Shown here piece after piece: positions 34,431-47,400 of a stretch of 64,000 bases of DNA. Where the stretch lies: positions 167,354,243 through 167,418,242 of the forward strand of contig NC_135714.1 of the NCBI RefSeq assembly GCF_964656455.1, read 5' to 3'. The notes below the pieces were generated by a model. That model saw nothing but the letters and a program-made list of their open reading frames with translations. It was not told the origin of the DNA and did no database searches. Position numbers and translations under genes: made by a program. This DNA is from Halichoerus grypus. Lineage: Eukaryota; Chordata; Mammalia; Carnivora; Phocidae. Every line of letters starts with the position of its first letter. Position 1 is the stretch's first letter.

Positions 34431-36936
34431 CTCTCTACCGAGTTTTTCCTTCGAGTTAGGTGGCTGTGTTTAAGCCTGCACACACCCACGGGGCAACGGA
34501 ACTAGCCCCATAACCATGTAGTGAGTTCAGATCTGCCTTATGTGCCAGCCTGTCTCTCCCCCGATATTATGAAATGGAAACCGTCCCCAGGCTCTCAGCC
34601 ACAGTACACCCTAAACTGCTTCGCCCACAGAGAGGTCGACGGTAGCTAAAGCACGGTTTCTCTACAGTGTTGTTTCTCCGAGTTAGAAAGCTAGCTGTTA
34701 GACTTCCATGCAAAAGTGGGGCCGCAGTCCTAGCTTCATGGAGCAAGTGGGGAGTCGTGTTCTGGCTTCTTCCGGGGCCTGGGTCTCACAAGGAAAATGC
34801 TTTTGGACTCACTTGCAGTGCGCTCACGCATGCACACAGCAAAATGCGTCCACCCTGAGGCATGGCTCTTTTAGCCGAAGCAGGAATTCCCTACAGAGTT
34901 GTTCCTTTGAGTTAGGTGGTTGGCTTTAGGCCTGCAGGCACCCCCGGGGCAAGGGCACTAGCCTCATCAACCAGAGGTGACTTGAGAGCTGCCTTCCGCA
35001 CCGGCCTGTTTCTCACTCCATTTCACGCCTGGGACCCTTTCCCCGGTCTCTCGTACACGAGCAGGGTCAAATTCCTCCTGCTTCAGGAACGGCAATGTTA
35101 ACTCAAGCGCAGTCACTCGAGAGGATTGATTCTTGGTGTTAGTAGCCTGGGAACTAGGCATCCAGGCACACAGGGTACAGCAGTGCTAATCTCCTCAAAC
35201 AAGAGGTGAGTCGACAGCAGCCTTCCTTCCAGGCCTGCTTCTCACTCCGAGTTACGTTTAGGTTCCATTTCTCATGCTTTCACAAAAACACACAACAGAT
35301 GAAGTGCACGCTCAGGAAGGGCGATCTTTGCTGAGGCACGGGTTCTCTACAGTTTTGTTCCTTTGCGTTGCGTGGATGGCACTGAGGACTCCACGCACAC
35401 ACGGGAGAGCCGATCTCGTTTCCCGAAACAAGAGTTGAGTCCATAGGGGCCTTCTGCCCATGCTTATTTCTCCCTCCGAATTCGGCTGGGACTCCTTCCC
35501 CAGGTTTGCACTCAAGCAGACTTGAAAATGCTGCCACCCTGTGGAGAGGCGAACGAGCTGAAGCTGGGGTTCTTGAGCGGCTTCTTTCTGCCAAATCAGT
35601 GTGGAGCCCTTAGCATTCCTATGCACACATGGAGCCGAAGTGTTAGCTTCAGGTAACAAGAGCTGAGTCGAGAGGAGCCTTCTGGCCCGGACTCCTTCTC
35701 CCTCGGTTTCACGTAAGGAACCCGTTCCTCAGGCTCTCACCCACGGTAGCCTGGAAAGTGCTTCCTCCCTCAGAGAGGTGGATGGTAGCTAAAGCACGGT
35801 TTCTCTACCGTGTTGTTTCTTCCAGGGAGAACGCTAGCGATTAGATTTCCATGCAAAAGTAGGGCCGCAGTGCTAGCTAAATGAAACACACGGGGAGTCG
35901 TCTTCTGCCTTTTGCTGGGGCCTGAGTCTCACTCGCAGAAACTTTGGACTCCCTTGCAGTCCTCTCACGCACGCACACAACCAAATGCTTCCACCCTCAG
36001 GAGCGGCTGTTTGAGCTGAAGCACGGATTCTCTACCGTGTTTTTCCTTTGAGTTAGGTGGCTGTCTTTCAGCCTGCACACACACCCAGGGCAACGGTACT
36101 AGCCCCATAACCATGATGTGAGTTGAGAGCTGCCTTCTGTACCGGCCGGTCTCTCCCCCGATTTTACAAAATGGAAAATGTCCCCAGGCTCTCAGCCACA
36201 GTACACCCTAAACTGCTTCGCCCACAGAGAGGTCGACGGTAGCTAAAGCACGGTTTCTCTACTGTGTAGTTTCTTCGAGTTAGAACGCTAGCTCTTAGAC
36301 TTCCATGCAAATGTGGGGCTGCCGTGCTAGCTTGGTAAAACACATGGGGAGTCGTGTTCTGCCTTTCGCTGGGGCCTGAGTCTCACTCGCAAAATGCTTT
36401 GGACTCCCTTGCAGTGCTCTCACGCACGCACACAACAAAAGGCTTCCACCCTTAGGAGCAGCTGTTTTACCTGCAGCTCGGATTCCCTACCGAGTTTTTC
36501 CTTCGAGTTAAGTGGCTGTCTTTAAGCCTGCACACACCCACGGGGCAACGGAACTAGCCCCTTAAGCATGTAGTGAGTTGAGAGCTGCCTTCTGTACCGG
36601 ACTGTCTCTCCCCCTATATTCCGAAATGGAAACCGTCCCCAGGCTGCCAGCCACAGTACACCCTAAACTGCTTCGCCCACACAGAGGTCGACGGTAGCTA
36701 AAGCACGGCTTCTCTACAGTGTTGTTTCTTCGACTTAGAACGCTAGCTATTAGACTTCCCTGAAAAGTGGCACTGCCGTGCTAGGTTGATGAAACACATG
36801 GGGAGTGGTGTTCTGCCTTTCGCTGGGGCCTGAGTCTCACTCGCAGAAAGCTTTGGACTCCCTTGCAGTGCTCTCACGCACGCACACAACAAAATGCTTC
36901 CATCCTCAGGAGCAGCTGTTTTACCTGCAGCACAGG
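34431..36936 (+). repeat. Alpha block (11 monomers) of unit B
   Basis: Eleven consecutive monomers, 2,506 bp. Monomer by monomer it pairs with the beta block that follows. Examples are the leu-type phrase aaagctagctgttagac here against aaagctaactatcagac in beta, and gcaggcacccccggggca against gcaggaacacacggggca. The constant offset of about 2,506 bp between paired words shows that the unit arose by duplication of an 11-monomer block. Confidence 0.85.
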
Positions 36937-39766
36937 CTCTCTACCGAGTTTTTCCTTCGAGTTAGGTGGCTGTGTTTAAGCCTGCACACACACCCTGGGC
37001 AACGGTAGTAGCCCCATAACCATGATGTGAGTTGAGAGCTGCCTTCTGTGCCGGCCTGTCCCTCCACCGATATTATGATATTGAAACCGTCCCAGGGCTC
37101 CCAACCTCAGTACACCCTAAACTGCTTCGCCCTCAGAGAGGTCGACGGTAGCTAAAGCACGGTTTCTCTACAGTGTTGTTTCTTCGACTTAGAAAGCTAA
37201 CTATCAGACTTCCATGCAAAAGTGGGGCCGCAGTATTAGATTCATGGAGCAAGTGGGGAGTCGTGTTCTGGCTTCTTCTGGGGCCTGGGTCTCACAAGGA
37301 AAATGCTTTTGGACTCACTTGCTGTGCACTCACGCATGCACACCACACAATGCGTCCACCCTGAGGCATGGCTCTTTTAGCCGAAGCAGGAATTCTCTAC
37401 AGAGTTGTTCCTTTGAGTTAGGCGGTTGGCTTATGGCCTGCAGGAACACACGGGGCAAGGGTACTGGCCTCATAAACAAGAGGTGAGTTGAGAGCTGCCT
37501 TCCGCACCGGCCTGTTTCTCACTCCATTTCACGTATGGGACCCTTTCCCCGGTCTCTCATACACGAACACTATACAACTCCTGCGGCTTCAGGAACTGCA
37601 ATGTTAGCTAAAGCGCAGTAAAGCTACAGCATTGATTCTTGGTGTTAGTAGTCTGGTAGGCGAATGAGCTGCACCTGGGATTCTTGACAGGCTTGTTTCT
37701 TCCCAGTCAGTGTCGAGCACATAGCATTCCAAGCACACATGGAGCAGTAGTGTTAGCTTCAGGTAGCAAGAGCTGAGTCCAGAGGTGCCTTCTGCCCGGA
37801 CCTATTTCTCCCTTGGTTTCACGTATGGAACCCGTTCCCCAGGCTCTCAGCCACGGTACTCCGTGTAATACTTCCTCCATCTAGAGGTCGACGGTAGCTA
37901 AAGCAGGGTTTCTCTACAGTGTTGTTTCTTCGAGTTAGAACACTAGCTGTTAGACTTCCATGCAAAAGTGGGGCTGCCGTGCTAGCGTGATGAAACACAT
38001 GGGGAGTCGTGTTCTGCCTTCTGCTGGGGCCTGAGGCTCACTCACAAAAAGCTTTGGACTCCCTTGCAGGGCTCTCATGCACGCACACAACATAATGCTT
38101 CCACCTTCAAGAGCGGCTCTTTTAGCTGAAGCATGGATTCTCCAGCGAGTTTTTCCTTCGAGTTAGGCGGTTTTCATGAAGCCTGCACACACACCCGGGG
38201 CAACGGTACTAGCCCCATAACCATGGTGTGAGTTGAGAGCTGCCTTCTCTCCGGGCTGTCTCTCCCTCGATTTTAGGAAACGGAACCCGTCCCCAGGCTC
38301 TCACCCACCGTACACCCTAAACTGCTTCCTCCCACACAGAGGTCGTCGGTAGCTAAAGCACGGTTTCTCTTCAGTGTTGTTTCTCCGAGTTAGAACGCTT
38401 GCTATTAATGTCCACAATAGCCAAACTGTGGAAAGAGCCAAGATGTCCACCAACAGATGAATGGATAAAGAAGAGGGGGTATATATATATATATACAATG
38501 GAATATTATGCAGCCATCAAAAGGAATGAGATCTTGCCCTCTGCAACGACGTGGATGGAACTGGAGGGTATCATGCTGAGCGAAATAAGTCAAACAGAGA
38601 AAGACATGTATCATATGACCTCACTGATATGAGGAATTCTTAATCTCAGGAAACAAACTGAGGGTTGCTGGAGTGGGGGCTGGGGTGGGAGGGATGGGGT
38701 CACTGGGTGTTGGACACTGGGGAGGGTATGTGTTCTGGTAAGCGCTGTGAATTGTGCAAGACTGTTGAATCTCAGATCTGTACCTCTGAAACAAATAATG
38801 CAATATATGTTAAGAAAGAAAAAAAGAAGAAGAAGAATGTAGCAGGAGGGGAAGAATGAAGGGGGGAAAATCGGAGGGGGAAAAGAACCATGAGAGACGA
38901 TGGACTCTGAAAAACAAACTGAGGGTTCTAGAGGGGAGGGGGGTGGGAGGATGGGTTAGCCTGGTGATGGGTATTGAGCAGGGCACGATCTGCATGGAGC
39001 ACTGGGTGATATGCACAAACAATGAATCATGGAACACTATATCTAAAACTAATGATGTAATGTATGGGGATTAACATAACAATAAAAACATTTAATAATA
39101 ATAATAATAAAGAACGCTTGCTATTAGACTTCCATGCAAAAGTGGGGCCGCAGTGCTAGCTTCATGAAACAAGTGGGGAGTCGTGTTCTGTCTTCTGCCG
39201 GGGCCTGAGTCCCACACGGAAAATGGGTCTGGACTCCCTTGCAGTGCTCTCACGCACGCACACAACAAAATGCTGCCACCCTCAGGAGCAGCTGTTTTAC
39301 CTGCAGCACAGGCTCTCAACCGAGTTTTTCCTTCGAGTTAGGTGGCTGTGTTTAAGCCTGCACACACACCCTGGGCAATGGTACTAGCCCCATAACCATG
39401 ATGTGATTTGAGAGCTGCCTTCTGTACCGGCCTGTCTCTCCCCGATATTACGATATTGAAACCGTCCCAGGGCTCTCAGCCACAGTACACCCTAAACTGC
39501 TTCGCCCACACAGAGGTCGACGGTAGCTAAAGCACGGCTTCTCTACAGTGTTGTTTCTTCGAGTTACAACGCTAGCTATTAGACTTCCATGCAAAAGTGG
39601 GGCTGCCGTGCTAGCGTGATGAAACACATGGGGAGTCGTGTTCTGCCTTTCGCTGGGGCCTGAGTCTCACTCGCAAAAAGCTTTGGACTCCCTTGCAGTG
39701 CTCTCACGCACGCACACAACAAAATGCTTGCACCCTCAGGAGCAGCTCTTTGACCTGCAGCACAGG
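36937..39766 (+). repeat. Beta block (deleted and L1-bearing copy of alpha)
   Basis: The length of 2,830 bp equals 2,506 minus 394 plus 719. The deletion lies at 37622-37681: the monomer with ttcttggtgttagtag stops at gtctgg and continues directly with taggcgaatgagctgcacct, while alpha has 452 bp between the same two points (35113 to 35570). The L1 with its target duplication accounts for the gain. Downstream monomers (37910, 38138, 38365, 39314 and 39539) pair with alpha monomers 7 to 11. Confidence 0.83.
38408..39110 (+). mobile_element. Same L1 in unit B
   Basis: The insertion point and 16 bp duplication are identical to unit A (right copy 39111-39126). It has eight TA units, so the upstream frame joins the ORF2 tail frame and a 77-codon open frame results. 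A gaaaaga/gagaaga difference and gatctgcatgg/gatctgcctgg separate this copy from unit A. Confidence 0.97.
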
Positions 39767-42700
39767 CTCTCTACCGAGTTTTTCCTTCGAGTTAGGTGGC
39801 TGTGTTTAAGCCTGCACACACCCACGGGGCAACGGAACTAGCCCCATAACCATGTAGTGAGTTCAGATCTGCCTTATGTGCCAGCCTGTCTCTCCCCCGA
39901 TATTATGAAATGGAAACCGTCCCCAGGCTCTCAGCCACAGTACACCCTAAACTGCTTCGCCCACAGAGAGGTCGACGGTAGCTAAGGCACGGTTTCTCTA
40001 CAGTGTTGTTTCTCCGAGTTAGAAAGCTAGCTGTTAGACTTCCATGCAAAAGTGGGGCCGCAGTCCTAGCTTCATGGAGCAAGTGGGGAGTCGTGTTCTG
40101 GCTTCTTCCGGGGCCTGGGTCTCACAAGGAAAATGCTTTTGGACTCACTTGCAGTGCGCTCACGCATGCACACAGCAAAATGCGTCCACCCTGAGGCATG
40201 GCTCTTTTAGCCGAAGCAGGAATTCCCTACAGAGTTGTTCCTTTGAGTTAGGTGGTTGGCTTTAGGCCTGCAGGCACCCCCGGGGCAAGGGCACTAGCCT
40301 CATCAACCAGAGGTGACTTGAGAGCTGCCTTCCGCACCGGCCTGTTTCTCACTCCATTTCACGTCTGGGACCCTTTCCCCGGTCTCTCGTACACGAGCAG
40401 GGTCAAATTCCTCCTGCTTCAGGAACGGCAATGTTAACTCAAGCGCAGTCACTCTAGAGGATTGATTCTTGGTGTTAGTAGCCTGGGAACTAGGCATCCA
40501 GGCACACAGGGTACAGCAGTGCTAATCTCCTCAAACAAGAGGTGAGTCGACAGCAGCCTTCCTTCCAGGCCTGCTTCTCACTCCGAGTTACGTTTAGGTT
40601 CCATTTCTCATGCTTTCACAAAAACACACAACAGATGAAGTGCACGCTCAGGAAGGGCGATCTTTGCTGAGGCACGGGTTCTCTACAGTTTTGTTCCTTT
40701 GCGTTGCGTGGATGGCACTGAGGACTCCACGCACACACGGGAGAGCCGATCTCGTTTCCCGAAACAAGAGTTGAGTCCATAGGGGCCTTCTGCCCATGCT
40801 TATTTCTCCCTCCGAATTCGGCTGGGACTCCTTCCCCAGGTTTGCACTCAAGCAGACTTGAAAATGCTGCCACCCTGTGGAGAGGCGAACGAGCTGAAGC
40901 TGGGGTTCCTGAGCGGCTTCTTTCTGCCAAATCAGTGTGGAGCCCTTAGCATTCCTATGCACACATGGAGCCGAAGTGTTAGCTTCAGGTAACAAGAGCT
41001 GAGTCGAGAGGAGCCTTCTGGCCCGGACTCCTTCTCCCTCGGTTTCACGTAAGGAACCCGTTCCTCAGGCTCTCACCCACGGTAGCCTGGAAAGTGCTTC
41101 CTCCCTCAGAGAGGTGGATGGTAGCTAAAGCACGGTTTCTCTACCGTGTTGTTTCTTCCAGGGAGAACGCTAGCGATTAGATTTCCATGCAAAAGTAGGG
41201 CCGCAGTGCTAGCTAAATGAAACACACGGGGAGTCGTCTTCTGCCTTTGCTGGGGCCTGAGTCTCACTCGCAGAAACTTTGGACTCCCTTGCAGTCCTCT
41301 CACGCACGCACACAACCAAATGCTTCCACCCTCAGGAGCGGCTGTTTGAGCTGAAGCACGGATTCTCTACCGTGTTTTTCCTTTGAGTTAGGTGGCTGTC
41401 TTTCAGCCTGCACACACACCCAGGGCAACGGTACTAGCCCCATAACCATGATGTGAGTTGAGAGCTGCCTTCTGTACCGGCCTGTCTCTCCCCCGATTTT
41501 ACAAAATGGAAAATGTCCCCAGGCTCTCAGCCACAGTACACCCTAAACTGCTTCGCCCACAGAGAGGTCGACGGTAGCTAAAGCACGGTTTCTCTACTGT
41601 GTAGTTTCTTCGAGTTAGAACGCTAGCTCTTAGACTTCCATGCAAATGTGGGGCTGCCGTGCTAGCTTGGTAAAACACATGGGGAGTCGTGTTCTGCCTT
41701 TCGCTGGGGCCTGAGTCTCACTCGCAAAATGCTTTGGACTCCCTTGCAGTGCTCTCACGCACGCACACAACAAAAGGCTTCCACCCTTAGGAGCAGCTGT
41801 TTTACCTGCAGCTCGGATTCCCTACCGAGTTTTTCCTTCGAGTTAAGTGGCTGTCTTTAAGCCTGCACACACCCACGGGGCAACGGAACTAGCCCCTTAA
41901 GCATGTAGTGAGTTGAGAGCTGCCTTCTGTACCGGACTGTCTCTCCCCCTATATTCCGAAATGGAAACCGTCCCCAGGCTGCCAGCCACAGTACACCCTA
42001 AACTGCTTCGCCCACACAGAGGTCGACGGTAGCTAAAGCACGGCTTCTCTACAGTGTTGTTTCTTCGACTTAGAACGCTAGCTATTAGACTTCCCTGAAA
42101 AGTGGCACTGCCGTGCTAGGTTGATGAAACACATGGGGAGTGGTGTTCTGCCTTTCGCTGGGGCCTGAGTCTCACTCGCAGAAAGCTTTGGACTCCCTTG
42201 CAGTGCTCTCACGCACGCACACAACAAAATGCTTCCATCCTCAGGAGCAGCTGTTTTACCTGCAGCACAGGCTCTCTACCGAGTTTTTCCTTCGAGTTAG
42301 GTGGCTGTGTTTAAGCCTGCACACACACCCTGGGCAACGGTAGTAGCCCCATAACCATGATGTGAGTTGAGAGCTGCCTTCTGTGCCGGCCTGTCCCTCC
42401 ACCGATATTATGATATTGAAACCGTCCCAGGGCTCCCAACCTCAGTACACCCTAAACTGCTTCGCCCTCAGAGAGGTCGACGGTAGCTAAAGCACGGTTT
42501 CTCTACAGTGTTGTTTCTTCGACTTAGAAAGCTAACTATCAGACTTCCATGCAAAAGTGGGGCCGCAGTATTAGATTCATGGAGCAAGTGGGGAGTCGTG
42601 TTCTGGCTTCTTCTGGGGCCTGGGTCTCACAAGGAAAATGCTTTTGGACTCACTTGCTGTGCACTCACGCATGCACACCACACAATGCGTCCACCCTGAG

Positions 42701-44445
42701 GCATGGCTCTTTTAGCCGAAGCAGGAATTCTCTACAGAGTTGTTCCTTTGAGTTAGGCGGTTGGCTTATGGCCTGCAGGAACACACGGGGCAAGGGTACT
42801 GGCCTCATAAACAAGAGGTGAGTTGAGAGCTGCCTTCCGCACCGGCCTGTTTCTCACTCCATTTCACGTATGGGACCCTTTCCCCGGTCTCTCATACACG
42901 AACACTATACAACTCCTGCGGCTTCAGGAACTGCAATGTTAGCTAAAGCGCAGTAACGCTACAGCATTGATTCTTGGTGTTAGTAGTCTGGTAGGCGAAT
43001 GAGCTGCACCTGGGATTCTTGACAGGCTTGTTTCTTCCCAGTCAGTGTCGAGCACATAGCATTCCAAGCACACATGGAGCAGTAGTGTTAGCTTCAGGTA
43101 GCAAGAGCTGAGTCCAGAGGTGCCTTCTGCCCGGACCTATTTCTCCCTTGGTTTCACGTATGGAACCCGTTCCCCAGGCTCTCAGCCACGGTACTCCGTG
43201 TAATACTTCCTCCATCTAGAGGTCGACGGTAGCTAAAGCAGGGTTTCTCTACAGTGTTGTTTCTTCGAGTTAGAACACTAGCTGTTAGACTTCCATGCAA
43301 AAGTGGGGCTGCCGTGCTAGCGTGATGAAACACATGGGGAGTCGTGTTCTGCCTTCTGCTGGGGCCTGAGGCTCACTCACAAAAAGCTTTGGACTCCCTT
43401 GCAGGGCTCTCATGCACGCACACAACATAATGCTTCCACCTTCAAGAGCGGCTCTTTTAGCTGAAGCATGGATTCTCCAGCGAGTTTTTCCTTCGAGTTA
43501 GGCGGTTTTCATGAAGCCTGCACACACACCCGGGGCAACGGTACTAGCCCCATAACCATGGTGTGAGTTGAGAGCTGCCTTCTCTCCGGGCTGTCTCTCC
43601 CTCGATTTTAGGAAACGGAACCCGTCCCCAGGCTCTCACCCACCGTACACCCTAAACTGCTTCCTCCCACACAGAGGTCGTCGGTAGCTAAAGCACGGTT
43701 TCTCTTCAGTGTTGTTTCTCCGAGTTAGAACGCTTGCTATTAATGTCCACAATAGCCAAACTGTGGAAAGAGCCAAGATGTCCACCAACAGATGAATGGA
43801 TAAAGAAGAGGGGGTATATATATATATATACAATGGAATATTATGCAGCCATCAAAAGGAATGAGATCTTGCCCTCTGCAACGACGTGGATGGAACTGGA
43901 GGGTATCATGCTGAGCGAAATAAGTCAAACAGAGAAAGACATGTATCATATGACCTCACTGATATGAGGAATTCTTAATCTCAGGAAACAAACTGAGGGT
44001 TGCTGGAGTGGGGGCTGGGGTGGGAGGGATGGGGTCACTGGGTGTTGGACACTGGGGAGGGTATGTGTTCTGGTAAGCGCTGTGAATTGTGCAAGACTGT
44101 TGAATCTCAGATCTGTACCTCTGAAACAAATAATGCAATATATGTTAAGAAAGAAAAAAAGAAGAAGAAGAATGTAGCAGGAGGGGAAGAATGAAGGGGG
44201 GAAAATCGGAGGGGGAAAAGAACCATGAGAGACGATGGACTCTGAAAAACAAACTGAGGGTTCTAGAGGGGAGGGGGGTGGGAGGATGGGTTAGCCTGGT
44301 GATGGGTATTGAGCAGGGCACGATCTGCATGGAGCACTGGGTGATATGCACAAACAATGAATCATGGAACACTATATCTAAAACTAATGATGTAATGTAT
44401 GGGGATTAACATAACAATAAAAACATTTAATAATAATAATAATAA
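39111..44445 (+). repeat. Satellite unit C
   Basis: A complete unit of 5,335 bp. Private or shared markers include tcgagttacaacgc at about 39560 (also in the units at 53.9 and 59.3 kb), gctaaggcacgg near 39984 and a one-T loss in ctgcctttgctgg near 41245. It shares cactgccgtgctaggttg (about 42108) with units B and D. Confidence 0.93.
43743..44445 (+). mobile_element. Same L1 in unit C
   Basis: Eight TA units, and identical by eye to the unit B copy. The flanking target duplication is intact. Confidence 0.97.
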
Positions 44446-47400
44446 AGAACGCTTGCTATTAGACTTCCATGCAAAAGTGGGGCCGCAGTGCTAGCTTCAT
44501 GAAACAAGTGGGGAGTCGTGTTCTGTCTTCTGCCGGGGCCTGAGTCCCACACGGAAAATGGGTCTGGACTCCCTTGCAGTGCTCTCACGCACGCACACAA
44601 CAAAATGCTGCCACCCTCAGGAGCAGCTGTTTTACCTGCAGCACAGGCTCTCAACCGAGTTTTTCCTTCGAGTTAGGTGGCTGTGTTTAAGCCTGCACAC
44701 ACACCCTGGGCAATGGTACTAGCCCCATAACCATGATGTGATTTGAGAGCTGCCTTCTGTACCGGCCTGTCTCTCCCCGATATTACGATATTGAAACCGT
44801 CCCAGGGCTCTCAGCCACAGTACACCCTAAACTGCTTCGCCCACACAGAGGTCGACGGTAGCTAAAGCACGGCTTCTCTACAGTGTTGTTTCTTCGAGTT
44901 AGAACGCTAGCTATTAGACTTCCATGCAAAAGTGGGGCTGCCGTGCTAGCGTGATGAAACACATGGGGAGTCGTGTTCTGCCTTTCGCTGGGGCCTGAGT
45001 CTCACTCGCAAAAAGCTTTGGACTCCCTTGCAGTGCTCTCACGCACGCACACAACAAAATGCTTGCACCCTCAGGAGCAGCTCTTTTACCTGCAGCACAG
45101 GCTCTCTACCGAGTTTTTCCTTCGAGTTAGGTGGCTGTGTTTAAGCCTGCACACACCCACGGGGCAACGGAACTAGCCCCATAACCATGTAGTGAGTTCA
45201 GATCTGCCTTATGTGCCAGCCTGTCTCTCCCCCGATATTATGAAATGGAAACCGTCCCCAGGCTCTCAGCCACAGTACACCCTAAACTGCTTCGCCCACA
45301 GAGAGGTCGACGGTAGCTAAAGCACGGTTTCTCTACAGTGTTGTTTCTCCGAGTTAGAAAGCTAGCTGTTAGACTTCCATGCAAAAGTGGGGCCGCAGTC
45401 CTAGCTTCATGGAGCAAGTGGGGAGTCGTGTTCTGGCTTCTTCCGGGGCCTGGGTCTCACAAGGAAAATGCTTTTGGACTCACTTGCAGTGCGCTCACGC
45501 ATGCACACAGCAAAATGCGTCCACCCTGAGGCATGGCTCTTTTAGCCGAAGCAGGAATTCCCTACAGAGTTGTTCCTTTGAGTTAGGTGGTTGGCTTTAG
45601 GCCTGCAGGCACACCCGGGGCAAGGGCACTAGCCTCATCAACCAGAGGTGACTTGAGAGCTGCCTTCCGCACCGGCCTGTTTCTCACTCCATTTCACGCC
45701 TGGGACCCTTTCCCCGGTCTCTCGTACACGAGCAGGGTCAAATTCCTCCTGCTTCAGGAACGGCAATGTTAACTCAAGCGCAGTCACTCTAGAGGATTGA
45801 TTCTTGGTGTTAGTAGCCTGGGAACTAGGCATCCAGGCACACAGGGTACAGCAGTGCTAATCTCCTCAAACAAGAGGTGAGTCGACAGCAGCCTTCCTTC
45901 CAGGCCTGCTTCTCACTCCGAGTTACGTTTAGGTTCCATTTCTCATGCTTTCACAAAAACACACAACAGATGAAGTGCACGCTCAGGAAGGGCGATCTTT
46001 GCTGAGGCACGGGTTCTCTACAGTTTTGTTCCTTTGCGTTGCGTGGATGGCACTGAGGACTCCACGCACACACGGGAGAGCCGATCTCGTTTCCCGAAAC
46101 AAGAGTTGAGTCCATAGGGGCCTTCTGCCCATGCTTATTTCTCCCTCCGAATTCGGCTGGGACTCCTTCCCCAGGTTTGCACTCAAGCAGACTTGAAAAT
46201 GCTGCCACCCTGTGGAGAGGCGAACGAGCTGAAGCTGGGGTTCTTGAGCGGCTTCTTTCTGCCAAATCAGTGTGGAGCCCTTAGCATTCCTATGCACACA
46301 TGGAGCCGAAGTGTTAGCTTCAGGTAACAAGAGCTGAGTCGAGAGGAGCCTTCTGGCCCGGACTCCTTCTCCCTCGGTTTCACGTAAGGAACCCGTTCCT
46401 CAGGCTCTCACCCACGGTAGCCTGGAAAGTGCTTCCTCCCTCAGAGAGGTGGATGGTAGCTAAAGCACGGTTTCTCTACCGTGTTGTTTCTTCCAGGGAG
46501 AACGCTAGCGATTAGATTTCCATGCAAAAGTAGGGCCGCAGTGCTAGCTAAATGAAACACACGGGGAGTCGTCTTCTGCCTTTTGCTGGGGCCTGAGTCT
46601 CACTCGCAGAAACTTTGGACTCCCTTGCAGTCCTCTCACGCACGCACACAACCAAATGCTTCCACCCTCAGGAGCGGCTGTTTGAGCTGAAGCACGGATT
46701 CTCTACCGTGTTTTTCCTTTGAGTTAGGTGGCTGTCTTTCAGCCTGCACACACACCCAGGGCAACGGTACTAGCCCCATAACCATGATGTGAGTTGAGAG
46801 CTGCCTTCTGTACCGGCCTGTCTCTCCCCCGATTTTACAAAATGGAAAATGTCCCCAGGCTCTCAGCCACAGTACACCCTAAACTGCTTCGCCCACAGAG
46901 AGGTCGACGGTAGCTAAAGCACGGTTTCTCTACTGTGTAGTTTCTTCGAGTTAGAACGCTAGCTCTTAGACTTCCATGCAAATGTGGGGCTGCCGTGCTA
47001 GCTTGGTAAAACACATGGGGAGTCGTGTTCTGCCTTTCGCTGGGGCCTGAGTCTCACTCGCAAAATGCTTTGGACTCCCTTGCAGTGCTCTCACGCACGC
47101 ACACAACAAAAGGCTTCCACCCTTAGGAGCAGCTGTTTTACCTGCAGCTCGGATTCCCTACCGAGTTTTTCCTTCGAGTTAAGTGGCTGTCTTTAAGCCT
47201 GCACACACCCACGGGGCAACGGAACTAGCCCCTTAAGCATGTAGTGAGTTGAGAGCTGCCTTCTGTACCGGACTGTCTCTCCCCCTATATTCCGAAATGG
47301 AAACCGTCCCCAGGCTGCCAGCCACAGTACACCCTAAACTGCTTCGCCCACACAGAGGTCGACGGTAGCTAAAGCACGGCTTCTCTACAGTGTTGTTTCT

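Larger units (their letters stand above)
33775..39110 (+). repeat. Satellite unit B, reference unit with monomer ladder
   Basis: I used this complete 5,336 bp unit to define the substructure. Monomer anchors (ttctctac-like) fall at about 33977, 34203, 34431, 34658, 34887, 35113, 35343, 35570, 35801, 36028, 36255, 36483, 36710, 36937, 37164, 37393, 37622, 37681, 37910, 38138 and 38365. Steps are 225-231 bp except one of 59 bp. Across the L1, the step to 39314 is 949, or 230 once the L1 and one target duplication (719 bp) are removed. The unit thus has 20 full monomers plus one stub. Neighbouring monomers mostly alternate between two types, one with gagttagaacgctagc and one with gagttaggtggctgt, giving the 455 bp dimer. 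Confidence 0.93.

Noticed and set aside
38399..38632. 77-codon frame as a gene
   Set aside because: It is the C-terminal remnant of L1 ORF2 fused to satellite sequence by the TA-tract length. The start codon lies next to the insertion site and has no regulatory support.
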